DNA of 64,000 nt from Truepera radiovictrix DSM 17093 (GTDB taxonomy: Bacteria > Deinococcota > Deinococci > Deinococcales > Trueperaceae): NCBI RefSeq assembly GCF_000092425.1, contig NC_014221.1, positions 1,059,001 to 1,123,000 on the forward strand. The letters run 5' to 3'. Under the pieces are notes generated by a model, which was not told the origin of the DNA, ran no database searches, and saw only the letters and a list, made by a program, of their open reading frames with translations. The translations under genes and the position numbers were made by a program. Numbering within the stretch: position 1 is the stretch's first letter; every line of letters starts with the position of its first letter. Positions 19,701-28,138 of the stretch are shown piece by piece.

Positions 19701-22700
19701 CCCCGCCCCCAGGTCGCCCTCGGCGGCGAGGGTGCCCGCGGGGCCGGTGCTGACGAGCGCCGCGGCGTCCCCGTCGAGGGTGAGCTTAAAGGGCAGCTCG
19801 AGCGCCGCCAGCCACGGCAGCGGCGCCCCGCTTAGGCCCACAAAGCGCCCGCTGAGCTCGCCGACGGGGCCGCCGTTCTCGAGCGCGAGCGCGCCGGTGA
19901 GCTCGAGCGCGCCCGCAGGGGCCGTCCAGCGCAAGCCCTGCGCTTCGGCCTCCCGCTCGGCCGGCCGCAGCAGGAGGCTCCCCTCGGTGCTCTCGGCGCC
20001 CACAAAGCGCACGCCGCTACCGAGCGCGCCCCAGGCGCTCAGCTCGCGCGGTAGGGTGCTCGTCAGGGCCAGGCCGGGCGCCGCGGGGGCGGCGACGGTG
20101 AGCGCCAGACCCTCCTCGCGCGCGCCCAGGCGCACCTCGGCGGGGCCGACCCCCAAGCGCAGCGACCCCTGCGCCTGCAGCGCGCCGCCCTGCAGCGTCA
20201 CCTGCAGCGCTTCCTCGGGACGCGCCGGCGTCCCGAGGCGGAGGTCGAGCGGGAAGCCGCTACCGGTGAGCGTCAGGGGCGCCTCCAGGGGGGCGGCGCT
20301 CAGCTCGGCCTCTAGCGCCGCCCCCTGCGGGCTCACGTCGAAGGTGCCCGCGAGGGCGAAGGGCGCCCCCGCGGCGGGGGTGGCGCGGCCGGCGAGGCGC
20401 GGCGCCCCGAGCGGCCCCGAGAGCGCGCCCGCGACCTCGACGGGGCCGCCGGTGAGGGTGACGGCGCCCTCCCACGCGGTCCCGTCGGTCTGCGCGCGGG
20501 CGCTCAGCGTCCCCCCCGGGAGGTCGCCGCGCGCGCGGAGCCCGAAGCCGTCCTCGCCGTAAACGGCGCTCAGCGGGAGCTCGGGCGCGCCGCCCTGGCC
20601 CAGCGCGAGCACCCCCTCTAGCGCCCCCGCCCGCCGGTCGCCGGCACCCGTGGCGCGCAGCGTGAGGTCGCCGAGCGGCAGCTCGAGCCGCTCGAGCCGC
20701 CAGGGGAGCGCCCCCGAGAGCGTCGCGGCGGCCTCGAGGGGCGCGCCGAACAGGCGCAGCTGCGTGCCCGCGAGCGCGAGCTCGAGGTCGCCGAGCTCGA
20801 GCCCCGGCGCCCGCACGTCGCGCACGCGGCCGCGCGCTTCGGCCCCGAAAAGCGTCCCCGTGAGCTCGAGGTCGCCGCTCACGGTGGGGGTGAGGGCCTC
20901 CAGGGGCCCCCGGAGGCTGAGGGCGGTGGTCCGGGGCTCGAGCGCCGCGCGCCAACCCGCGAGCCGGTCTTCGCCGACCAGCACGAGCTCCCCCGCCACC
21001 TCGTGGAGGCGCACGCCGAAGTCGCCCACGCGGGCCGTCCCCTGCGCCGTGAGAGCGGGCGTCGCTACGACGCTCAGGTCGGTCTGCAGCGCCCCCAGGC
21101 CGAGGTCGCTGGTGAGCGCGAAGCGGCCGCGCTGCGGCGCCGCGGTGAGCGAGACGCTGCCCGTCGCCTCGCCGGCGCCCGTCAGCTCGAGCTGCAGCGC
21201 CGGGTCGGCGAGGGTGCCGGTGAGTTCAAGCGCCCCGCCGAGGGTCCAGGCGCCGGTCGCGGGGCCGGCGCCGGTGAGTTCAAGCGCCGCTGCGAGCGCG
21301 CCGTCCGCGGCCCCCGACGCCTCCAAGCGCAGCGGGCCGGCGAGGCGCCCCCGCCAGGCCGGGTCGAGGTCGCTTAAACGAGCGTCTAGCTCGAGCGCCG
21401 CCGACGCGCCGCGCGGCCCGTCCCAGCGCGCCCGCCCCGAGAGCTGGCTGTCGCCGCTCACGAGCCGCAGATCAGTCAGGTGCGCGCGCGGCGCCTCGCC
21501 GAAGCGCCCCGCCACCCGCAGGGCGCCGCTCAGCGACGCCGCTTCAAGCGGCAGCGCCGCCGCGAGGTCGAGCGCGTCCGCGCTCAGCGTGAGGTTGTAG
21601 TTTGAGCGCGTGGCGGACGCCGCGACGCTGAGCCCCGGCCCCAGGAGCTGGAGGCGCCCGCCCCCGAGGTCCGCCTCCAGGGAGCCCGCCGCGCTTAGCG
21701 CCCCCGTGAGCGACAGCGGCCCCGCGAGCTGCGGGTCGTCCAGGGTCCCCGAGAGCGCGAGCGTCCCCGCGAGCGTCGCCGGCTCGCCCGGCCAGGCGGG
21801 TACGAGGTCGTGCAACGGGGCGGTGAGCTCGAGCCGCCCGACGAGCGCCCGGTTGCGCCACGGTTCGGCGGCGAGGGCGGCGCTCACGAGGGCGCGCGCG
21901 GCGCCGAGTTCAAGGGCGCCCTCCAGGGTGAGCGCCCCCTCGCCGGTGAGCGCGAGGTGGGCGCGGGGTGAGGAGGCGCCCCCCGCGAGCGCGGCGTCCA
22001 GGGTCGCCGCGCCCTCGAACCCGCGCCCCGCTTGCCACACCAGGTTGCTCGTCAGGGCGAGCGCGAGGGGCGCTTCCGGAAGCGCCACGGCGCGCTCGAG
22101 CGACCCCTCGAGCCGCACGCGCTGCGGCGTCAGGTCGCGCGCGAGCACGGCGCGCAGCTCGAGGTCCTCTTGCCTCAGGGCGGCGAGGTGCCCCGTCTCG
22201 AGGGGGGTGACGCGGAGCGCGAGGGGCGCGCCCGCCGCCGGGACGGCGAGGCGGCCCTCGAGCTCGGCGCGCCCCTCGTCCTCGCCCAGCGCGACGGTGC
22301 CCCCGAGCTCGAGGGTGTTCTCGCCCGCGGCGGCCTCTAAGTGAAGTGCCAAGCGTTCCGGCGCCCCCTCGAGCCGCACCTCGGCACTGACGGGGCCCCG
22401 CAGCGGCAGGCCGGGGAGGCCAGCAGGCGCGTCCAGGCGCCCCTGCACGCGCGGCGCGCCCCCCGTGGCCGCGCCAGCCAGCGTGCCGGTGAGGGAGGCC
22501 GCCCCCCACGACGCCTCGAGGCCGCCCTCCCCCCCGGCGGGGTCGAGCTGCGCGCGCAGCTCGAGCGCCTCCCCCTGGAGGGTGCCGGCGCCGGTGAGCC
22601 GAGCGGCCTCCCCGACGCTCAGGGTCGCCTCCAGGTCGAAGGGGACGCGCGGGTCGGCCGCGCTCAGCGTCCAGGGGCCGGTCGGCAGGGGGCCGCGCAG

Positions 22701-25700
22701 GGCGAAAGGCGCCCCCGCGAGCGTGCCGGTGGCCCGCACCCCCGCCGCGGGGTCGGCGCGGACCGTCAGGTCGAAGGGCGCCCCCAGGGCGTCGCCCGAT
22801 GCGCGCACGTCGACCTCGTAGAGCGCCTCGCCGGTGGCGGGGGTGCTGAGGCGCACGGTGCCCGACGCGGTGCCGGTGGCGGGGGTGAGCGCGGCGAGCT
22901 CAAAGGCGCGGAGCTCGAGGGTCGCGCGCGCCGCGCCCCCCTCGCCCGCGAAGCGCAGCGGCAACCGCTGCGCGGCGAGCTCGAGGGTGCCGGCGCCCTC
23001 GTAGCGCGTCCCCGCGCCGCTCAGCTCGGCGCGGAGGGTCACGGGCTGCCCCGCGAGCTGCGCCGTCTGGTCGATCGCGCCCCGCAGCGCCCACGTCCCC
23101 GTCGCGTCCCGCTGAGCGCTGAGGCGCGAGGCGCCGAGCGTCAGCGCGAGCCTCCCCTCGCCGAGGTCGCCGGTCACGCGCCAGGGTTGGGGCGCGACGG
23201 TGAGCCCCGCGCGGCTGAGCGCGGGCGTCTCGCCCGCCCCCGTGACGGCGAGGGCGCCGACGGGGCCGCGGAGCTCGAGGACGCCCCCGTCGCCGAGCTG
23301 CAGCGTGGCGTCCAGGAGGCTCTCACGCCCCCCCTCGGCGGGGACGGCGCGGCCGGTGAGGCGGAGCGCCTGGCCGAACGCCTCGGCCGCCCCGGCGAGC
23401 TCGAGCGCGTCCCCCGCGCCCGCCGCGCTGCCCGTTACGGGGACCCCGAAGGCTTCGCCCTCGAGGGCCGCCCGCCCCGTCAGCACCCCGCCGCGCCGCG
23501 CCAGGTCGGTCTGCACCCGCCCCGTCAGCGGCAGCCCGAGCGCCTCGCCGAGCCCCCCGAGGGGGAGCGTCCCGTCGGTCGTCCAGTCGCCGGGCTGCGC
23601 GCCCTCCCCGCCGAGGCGGGCGCGCAGGGCGCTCTCGCCGTCGCGCAGCGTGGCGTCGGCCTGGAGCGCGCCCGCCGCGTCCGGGCGCACCGCGAGCTCG
23701 AGCCCGACCGCGCCGAGCGCGCCCGCGAGGGCCGCGCGCCCCGCCCGCAAGGAGCCCTCGCCCGCGAGCGTCAGGGGCGCCCCGAGGGTGCGCCCCGCGA
23801 GCGTCGCGCCCGCTTCGGCCGCGAGCTCGAGCCCGAGCTGCGCCGCGTCGCCCGTGACGGTGAGCTGGGTGCCGGGAGCGCTCGCCCGGAGGTCGAGCGC
23901 CAGGGTGTCGGTGAGCGCCCCCAACGCCGCCTCCAGGGTCCCGGTGACGGCGAAGGTCTCGCCGAGCGCACCGACGGGGGTCCCCTCGAACGCGCCGCGG
24001 AGCCGCCCCGCCCCCAGCTCGAGCGCCACGCCCTGCGCGGGGTCGCGCAAGGTGGCGCTGGGCGCGTCCCCCCCGAGCGTCACGGTGAAGGGCGCGTCGA
24101 GCGTGGGGAGCGTCACGCCCGCGCCCCTTAGCCCCGCGCCCTGGAGGGTGCCGCGCGCCGTAAGCTCGCCGTCCGCGAGGGTCAGGGTCCCCCCCCGGAC
24201 GCCGACGCGCCCCGCCGCGCGCCCCGCAAGGGGGGTGGGCTCGAGGGTGTAGGCGAGTTCGCCCGCGCGCCCCGCGAGGTCGAGCGCGCCGGTGAGCGCG
24301 AGCGGGCCGAAGCGGCCGGTGAGGCCCTCCAGGGTCGTCCCGGCGAGGGTCGCGCGCGCGCTCCCGGAGAGGTCGTCGGCCAGCGTGACGCCCCCCGCGC
24401 CCAAGCGCACGCCGCTGTCGCCCGCGAGCTCGAGGGTGAGGGGGAGCGCCCCCAGGGGGCCGTCGGCGCGCAGGGTGGCGTCGACTGGAGCGGCCACGCC
24501 GGGCAGCTCGAGCGCTGAGACGCTCAGCGCGCCCGTGAGGGCCTCGCCCGCGAGCGTCGCCTCGCCCGCGAGGCGTGCCCCCTGCCCGTCGGCGCCGCTC
24601 GCCTGGAGGCGCCAGGTGTCCCCGTCGGCTTGGGCGCGCAGCTCGAGCTGCGCCTCGCGCCCGAGCGCCTCGCTTTCGAGCGCGAGCGCGGCGCCCCCCG
24701 TCAGCCCCGCCTCGCCGCCCGTGAGGTCGAGCTCCAGGTCGGCCGCCACGCCCGCCGCGAGCGGCAGCCCGGCGCCGCTCGCCCGCACCCAGAAGCCCTC
24801 GTCGGCGGGGGTGAGCGAGAAGCGAAAGGGCGCCCCGCCGAGGCGCCCCGTCGCCGACGCGCGGGCTCCCGTGGCCGTTTCAAAGCCGAAGTCGACCCGC
24901 AGGTCGCGCAGGGGCGCGCCGCGCAGCGCCCCCGCGCCTACCGCGGTGCCCGAGAGGGTCACGTCCTGCCAACCGCTCGCGGTGAGCGCCACGTCGGCGC
25001 GGCCCGAGAGGCCGAGCAGCTCGCCGAGGGCCTCCGGCGAGAGGGGCGCGCGCCCCGCGGCGAGCCACGCGGCGGCCTCCGCGAGGGCGGCGTCGCCCGT
25101 CACCGCCGCCTCCCAGCGCTGCGCCTCTAGGTCCACCGCGGCGGTGCCCGAAAGCGGCCCGCCGAGCGCGCGGCCGCTGAGCTCGGCCTCGAGCGCCCGG
25201 CCGCGCAGCCGCACCGGCCCCGAGACCCCCTCGAGCTCGATCCCGGCGAGCGTCACCGCGCCGCCCTCCAGCCTCAGCTCGCCCGTCGCCCCCCCCTCGT
25301 CGACGCGCACGGTGCCGGCGAGCGTGCCCCCCTCAAGGCCGTCGAAAAAGGGCCGAGCGAGCGCGACGTCGGCGTGCACGTCGGCCTCGAGGGTGAGCGG
25401 GGCGAGCGTCCCGCTGCCCCGCACCGACGCGCGCGCCTCGCGCTCGGGGTCCTCCCCCGCGGTGAGCGCGGCGCCGAACGCGACCCTCTCCCCCCGCTGC
25501 TGCACCGTCAGGTCCGTGAGGCGCAGGTCGGCGACGTCCAGCGGGGTACCGTCGACGGTGAGCGCGACGTCGGCGACCTCGGCCCGGCGCAGCACGGGGG
25601 TGACGCGCAGCGGCCCCCGCGGGGCGCCCGTCTCCGCGCGCAGCGCGTCCGCGAGCGCGCCGACGTGCAGGTCGCCGCGCACCCCCGAGAGCTCGAGCCC

Positions 25701-26033
25701 GAGCGGCAGGGTGCCCGTCGGGAGCGCGCCCAGCGCGTAGCCGAGCGCCACGCGCTCCAATTCGGCGTCGACGCCCGGCCCCGTCACCCGCACCCCCGAG
25801 AGCGTCAGGCCGTGCCAGAGGTTGCCGGCGCTCCTTTCGAAGCGCACCGTAAAGCCCGTGCGGCTAGCGGCGTCTTGCGCCAGCCCGAGCAGCCACGCGC
25901 GCACCGGCGGTAGGAGCGGCAGCGCGTAGAGGCTCAAGAGGAGCGTGGCAAGCGTCAACACGACCACGAGCGCGCGCCGCGTGCGGCGGCGCTCGGTGGG
26001 CTGCGTGGCGGGGTGCGGGCGTTCGTAGGCCAT
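16791..26033 (-). CDS. tamB: Very large TamB/DUF490-family translocation or lipid-transport protein
   Basis: The product is about 3080 residues, more than twice E. coli TamB. It has one N-terminal membrane anchor (RALVVVLTLATLLLSLYALPLL, about residues 20-41) after a short basic cytoplasmic tail, then an AsmA-like GFTVRFERSAGNLWHGLTLSGVRV stretch. Most of the length is Ala/Gly/Leu-rich alternating beta-strand repeats with periodic L-x-G-x-L patterns, consistent with the hydrophobic-groove bridge of TamB-like proteins. The C-terminal TamB domain follows (RGTVRFSGQDFVLTQGLALF, LELEPTLTSNAQLQEG) and the chain ends in an aromatic. Such proteins span the periplasm and move phospholipid or help insert outer-membrane proteins. 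ATG 26033 is chosen because it precedes the anchor closely. No tamA/BamA gene is adjacent. Confidence 0.9.
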   Translation of the reverse strand: MAYERPHPATQPTERRRTRRALVVVLTLATLLLSLYALPLLPPVRAWLLGLAQDAASRTGFTVRFERSAGNLWHGLTLSGVRVTGPGVDAELERVALGYALGALPTGTLPLGLELSGVRGDLHVGALADALRAETGAPRGPLRVTPVLRRAEVADVALTVDGTPLDVADLRLTDLTVQQRGERVAFGAALTAGEDPEREARASVRGSGTLAPLTLEADVHADVALARPFFDGLEGGTLAGTVRVDEGGATGELRLEGGAVTLAGIELEGVSGPVRLRGRALEAELSGRALGGPLSGTAAVDLEAQRWEAAVTGDAALAEAAAWLAAGRAPLSPEALGELLGLSGRADVALTASGWQDVTLSGTAVGAGALRGAPLRDLRVDFGFETATGARASATGRLGGAPFRFSLTPADEGFWVRASGAGLPLAAGVAADLELDLTGGEAGLTGGAALALESEALGREAQLELRAQADGDTWRLQASGADGQGARLAGEATLAGEALTGALSVSALELPGVAAPVDATLRADGPLGALPLTLELAGDSGVRLGAGGVTLADDLSGSARATLAGTTLEGLTGRFGPLALTGALDLAGRAGELAYTLEPTPLAGRAAGRVGVRGGTLTLADGELTARGTLQGAGLRGAGVTLPTLDAPFTVTLGGDAPSATLRDPAQGVALELGAGRLRGAFEGTPVGALGETFAVTGTLEAALGALTDTLALDLRASAPGTQLTVTGDAAQLGLELAAEAGATLAGRTLGAPLTLAGEGSLRAGRAALAGALGAVGLELAVRPDAAGALQADATLRDGESALRARLGGEGAQPGDWTTDGTLPLGGLGEALGLPLTGRVQTDLARRGGVLTGRAALEGEAFGVPVTGSAAGAGDALELAGAAEAFGQALRLTGRAVPAEGGRESLLDATLQLGDGGVLELRGPVGALAVTGAGETPALSRAGLTVAPQPWRVTGDLGEGRLALTLGASRLSAQRDATGTWALRGAIDQTAQLAGQPVTLRAELSGAGTRYEGAGTLELAAQRLPLRFAGEGGAARATLELRAFELAALTPATGTASGTVRLSTPATGEALYEVDVRASGDALGAPFDLTVRADPAAGVRATGTLAGAPFALRGPLPTGPWTLSAADPRVPFDLEATLSVGEAARLTGAGTLQGEALELRAQLDPAGGEGGLEASWGAASLTGTLAGAATGGAPRVQGRLDAPAGLPGLPLRGPVSAEVRLEGAPERLALHLEAAAGENTLELGGTVALGEDEGRAELEGRLAVPAAGAPLALRVTPLETGHLAALRQEDLELRAVLARDLTPQRVRLEGSLERAVALPEAPLALALTSNLVWQAGRGFEGAATLDAALAGGASSPRAHLALTGEGALTLEGALELGAARALVSAALAAEPWRNRALVGRLELTAPLHDLVPAWPGEPATLAGTLALSGTLDDPQLAGPLSLTGALSAAGSLEADLGGGRLQLLGPGLSVAASATRSNYNLTLSADALDLAAALPLEAASLSGALRVAGRFGEAPRAHLTDLRLVSGDSQLSGRARWDGPRGASAALELDARLSDLDPAWRGRLAGPLRLEASGAADGALAAALELTGAGPATGAWTLGGALELTGTLADPALQLELTGAGEATGSVSLTAAPQRGRFALTSDLGLGALQTDLSVVATPALTAQGTARVGDFGVRLHEVAGELVLVGEDRLAGWRAALEPRTTALSLRGPLEALTPTVSGDLELTGTLFGAEARGRVRDVRAPGLELGDLELALAGTQLRLFGAPLEAAATLSGALPWRLERLELPLGDLTLRATGAGDRRAGALEGVLALGQGGAPELPLSAVYGEDGFGLRARGDLPGGTLSARAQTDGTAWEGAVTLTGGPVEVAGALSGPLGAPRLAGRATPAAGAPFALAGTFDVSPQGAALEAELSAAPLEAPLTLTGSGFPLDLRLGTPARPEEALQVTLQGGALQAQGSLRLGVGPAEVRLGAREEGLALTVAAPAAPGLALTSTLPRELSAWGALGSGVRFVGAESTEGSLLLRPAEREAEAQGLRWTAPAGALELTGALALENGGPVGELSGRFVGLSGAPLPWLAALELPFKLTLDGDAAALVSTGPAGTLAAEGDLGAGEVTLRSDLALGEGRLGAELRYARARGPEGTLEVAALPVARAGDETVLLSGAAELNPSGAAGELTLAFAGGRLGASGALGWARALPAGLTRALLPEADDVLDASLRLERFQLAAVPWVARRLPYLEAPVSGVAQLRPGQVVGQLTAPDLRAGATPLPMTAEFNGSFSRLALRAELAGSRLNATYDARGGGRGVVAGLATLEGFPLGALAEAALGEAQVVAAATGAARFEVPLDDPAASYVRVASERLTLRRAESGVAAPASTSAPAIALTGPAPRGPVTEGDVALRFEGGALFVERAEFRGDGFWRAQGQLTPEALDFTLEAEAADFTPILSLFPQLAAFDVGARGSLDLRAAGSPSAPDITLLSPALELNLAGSSYRALNTAATLSGGALGLRADLIGVSPIGGALVVQGSGQVSLSPFVASNVALRFAGSAAIPTVGTVSEVRGRLFPQAGLRDWQLEAQGVLGNPFTVTGSLTPLDLTLQGQGLDVRAERLFLARSDTDLNLNLRAEGGAFVVSGSAFAREAQLSLAARGGAPDAGPTAADDETAGEEVGEAARAAPPDAEVLSATGTVSPLTTSGETDALALRSSLATPDLNGAQLELPRVAPDLTDPTVPDPATPLGAGLEAGPRTPNPVLQRVRFEGLTVRAPREVLFAEAFGSAELSVDLTVTGTAAQPRLAGEARALRGTVRFSGQDFVLTQGLALFDPAQGAFPTLALEAQASFDKNRALGVQTSAEFVAPPGPTFEVTLAVTGGFEENLAGRTVLELEPTLTSNAQLQEGAAAPRALTETELVSLLTLGRLQLGTTLTGAGGVAGSVAETALDTAVDLLVLSELQSALGEAIGVDLFEIRTTSLSTLLDGQLADPFGVSVRVGGYLGDNLFASLLVGSANDPTQAYALSNEFSVRYVLDPLELNLSGGVNLLGRTNLTAVTDFNLSLAYNLSPLVSLDAALETSTQTSRTRVGFGVSFTW

Positions 26034-26196
26034 ACGGGTCGGGGTAAACAGGGCAAACGCGCCCCGAGGGCGCGCGTAACCCCTAAGATAGCACCCACGG
26101 GTGAGGAGGGCTGTGCCGCCTCTTAAGGGGCGCTCATGAGGTGCGCTGCGGACCCTTGTGGGCGCCCGCACCCTATACGCGCGTCCATGGGCGCGC

Positions 26197-26202
26197 TAGA
26201 GT
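26197..26202 (+). promoter_or_regulatory. -10-like box TAGAGT six bases before the acyP ATG
   Basis: TAGAGT fits TANNNT and ends six bases before ATG 26209, with no ribosome-binding site, as in leaderless genes. The divergent spacer to tamB (26034-26208) holds nothing else I recognise. Confidence 0.45.
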
Positions 26203-26208
26203 GCAGCT

Positions 26209-26508
26209 ATGAAGCAGCGGCATGAGAGTGGGACCCCCGAGCGCCTGCGGCTCAGCGCCCTCGTCTCGGGGAGCGTGCAGGGGGTCGGTTATCGCGCCTT
26301 CGTCCGCCGCCTGGCGCTCGACGCCGGGCTCTGCGGCTACGCTGAGAACCTAGACGACGGGCGGGTCGAGGTGGTCGCGGAGGGGGAGCGGGGTGAGCTC
26401 GAGGCGCTCTTGCACCAGCTTAGGCGCGGTCCGGCACACGCCGAGGTGCGCGCCGTCGACGTGACCTGGGGGGAGGCGAGCGGGCTTGAAGGCTTTCACA
26501 CCTTCTGA
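26209..26508 (+). CDS. acyP: Acylphosphatase
   Basis: The 99-residue protein hydrolyses acyl phosphates. It has the family signatures [18 protein letters not shown] (catalytic Arg in the GYR loop, about residue 28) and [17 protein letters not shown] (catalytic Asn, about residue 46). The C-terminal end GLEGFHTF is normal. Its 3' end overlaps the proposed trpC start by 23 bases, which suggests translational coupling. Confidence 0.93.
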   Translation: MKQRHESGTPERLRLSALVSGSVQGVGYRAFVRRLALDAGLCGYAENLDDGRVEVVAEGERGELEALLHQLRRGPAHAEVRAVDVTWGEASGLEGFHTF

Positions 26509-27361
26509 CGCGCCCGCTGGCGCGCTCGCCGGTGACGCGCTCGCCGAGGCGCTCCCCGCGCCCCTCGGCGCCGAGCAGGCGGCGGCGGTGCCGGGTGTGC
26601 TCGGCCGCATCGCGGCGGAGCGGGTGGCGGCCTACGCGGGCGCGGACGTGCCGCTGCAGGAGCTCAGCGTCCCGCAGCGCCCCCCCTTCGCGGCGGCGCT
26701 GCGCGCGCCCGGCCTGAGCCTCATCGCCGAGGTCAAGCGCAAGAGCCCGTCACAAGGGGAGATCGCCCCGCTCGAGCCCGCCGCGGCGGCGTCCGCGTAC
26801 GCCCGCGGCGGCGCGGCGGCTATAAGCGTCCTCACCGAACCCGCGCACTTCGGCGGCGCGCTCGAGCACCTGGAGGCGGTCGCCAAGGCCGTCTCGCTGC
26901 CGCTGTTGCGCAAGGACTTCACCGTGCACCCCGCGCAGCTCGTCGAGGCGCGGCGCGCCGGCGCGAGCGCCGCGCTCCTCATCGTGGCCGTCTTGGGGGC
27001 GCTGACGGGGCCGTACCTGCGCTTTACCGAGGCGCTCGGCCTAGACGCCCTCGTCGAGGTGCATAGCGAGCGCGAGCTCGAGCTTGCCTTGGCGGTGGGC
27101 GCGCAGCTCATCGGGGTGAATAACCGCGACCTCACGACCCTGCAGATCGACCTCGCGACCGCCCCCAGGCTGATGGCGCGGGCGCGCGCGTCGGGGTTTA
27201 CGGGGCTCCTGGTCGCCGAGTCGGGCTACCGCGACGTGGCTGAGCTGGACGCCGTGCGCGACCTCGCCGACGCCGTGCTGATCGGCAGCAGCGTGGCGGG
27301 GAGCGGCGACCTCTCGGGGGCGGTGCGCCGCTTCGTGGCGGCGGGTGGCGTCGGTGGCTAG
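26486..27361 (+). CDS. trpC: Indole-3-glycerol-phosphate synthase
   Basis: TrpC closes the indole ring of tryptophan from carboxyphenylamino-deoxyribulose phosphate. The TIM-barrel motifs are clear: [95 protein letters not shown] and AVLIGSSV. The phrase VPGVLGRIA at the N-terminus matches Thermus TrpC. TTG 26486 has GGGGAGG about ten bases upstream and gives 291 residues; GTG 26588 would give 257, closer to the family norm, so the start is uncertain. Confidence 0.93.
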   Translation: MKAFTPSDAPAGALAGDALAEALPAPLGAEQAAAVPGVLGRIAAERVAAYAGADVPLQELSVPQRPPFAAALRAPGLSLIAEVKRKSPSQGEIAPLEPAAAASAYARGGAAAISVLTEPAHFGGALEHLEAVAKAVSLPLLRKDFTVHPAQLVEARRAGASAALLIVAVLGALTGPYLRFTEALGLDALVEVHSERELELALAVGAQLIGVNNRDLTTLQIDLATAPRLMARARASGFTGLLVAESGYRDVAELDAVRDLADAVLIGSSVAGSGDLSGAVRRFVAAGGVGG

Positions 27362-28079
27362 CGCCTCGCCCCTAGCGGGCAAGCGCGCCGTGGTCACGGG
27401 GGCAAGTAGCGGCATCGGGCGGGCGGTGGCGCTCGAGCTCGCCCGCCAGGGGGTGACGCTGCACCTGTTGGGCCGCCGCGAGGGGGCGCTCGCCGAGGTG
27501 GTGCGGCAGGTGCAGGGCTGGGGGGGTGCGGCGCGCGCTTACCCCGTCGACCTCACCGACGAAAGGGCGCTCCGCGAGGTCGGCGCGGAGCTAGGGGAGG
27601 GCGGCTTGGACGTGCTCGTGCACAGCGCCGGTACGGTCTCGCTCGGCCCGGTGCTAGAGGCGAGCGTGGCGGACTTCGACCGACAGTACGCCCTCAACGT
27701 GCGCGCGCCCTTTTTGCTGACCCAGCTCCTCTTGCCGAGCCTTAAGCGGGCGCGCGGCCAGGTGGCCTTTCTCAACTCGGGCTCCGGGCTCGTGGCGCGC
27801 GCCTCGTGGAGCCAGTACGCCGCCACCAAGCACGCGCTTAAGGCCCTCGCCGACGCCCTGCGCGAGGAGGTCAAAGCCGACGGGGTGCGGGTGGTGAGCG
27901 TCTACCCGGGGCGCACCGCGAGCCCCATGCAGGCGCGGGTCCACGAGCTCGAGGGCCGCGCCTACGACCCCGCGCGCTTCGTGCAACCCGAGTCGGTCGC
28001 CGCGATGATCCTCGCGGCGCTCGCCCTGCCGCCCACGGCCGAGGTGACCGACCTCTCCGTGCGGCCAGGGCCCGGTTAG
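27345..28079 (+). CDS. Short-chain dehydrogenase/reductase
   Basis: The 244-residue protein has the classical SDR layout: nucleotide loop [11 protein letters not shown] near residue 18, HSAG (NAG-like) near residue 92, Ser in LNSGSG and the catalytic YAATK near residue 147. The C-terminal GRTASPMQ segment resembles reductases of the YdfG/SerDH-like group. Cofactor preference may be NADPH because of LGRREG after strand 2. The substrate cannot be read from sequence. GTG 27345 overlaps the end of trpC by 17 bases. Confidence 0.88.
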   Translation: MASVASASPLAGKRAVVTGASSGIGRAVALELARQGVTLHLLGRREGALAEVVRQVQGWGGAARAYPVDLTDERALREVGAELGEGGLDVLVHSAGTVSLGPVLEASVADFDRQYALNVRAPFLLTQLLLPSLKRARGQVAFLNSGSGLVARASWSQYAATKHALKALADALREEVKADGVRVVSVYPGRTASPMQARVHELEGRAYDPARFVQPESVAAMILAALALPPTAEVTDLSVRPGPG

Positions 28080-28125
28080 GGGGCGCTAGGGGCGCTCCGA
28101 GACGCGCCCGTTGCACGCCCCGGAC

Positions 28126-28131
28126 TATACT
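28126..28131 (+). promoter_or_regulatory. -10-like box TATACT seven bases before the first M16 gene
   Basis: TATACT, a near-consensus -10, ends seven bases before ATG 28139, with no Shine-Dalgarno sequence. This is the leaderless pattern. No -35 at the usual distance is apparent. Confidence 0.55.
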
Positions 28132-28138
28132 GACGGGA

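Noticed and set aside
22341-24131. Open frame of 596 codons on the plus strand inside tamB
   Set aside because: It is antisense to the well-supported tamB frame, is Arg/Gly/Ala-rich without any fold pattern, and arises from high GC at codon positions. Many similar plus-strand frames lie under tamB.
26588-27361. Shorter trpC start at GTG 26588 as the reported start
   Set aside because: It gives a more typical length, but TTG 26486 has a better ribosome-binding site and couples to acyP. The question stays open and is noted under the gene.
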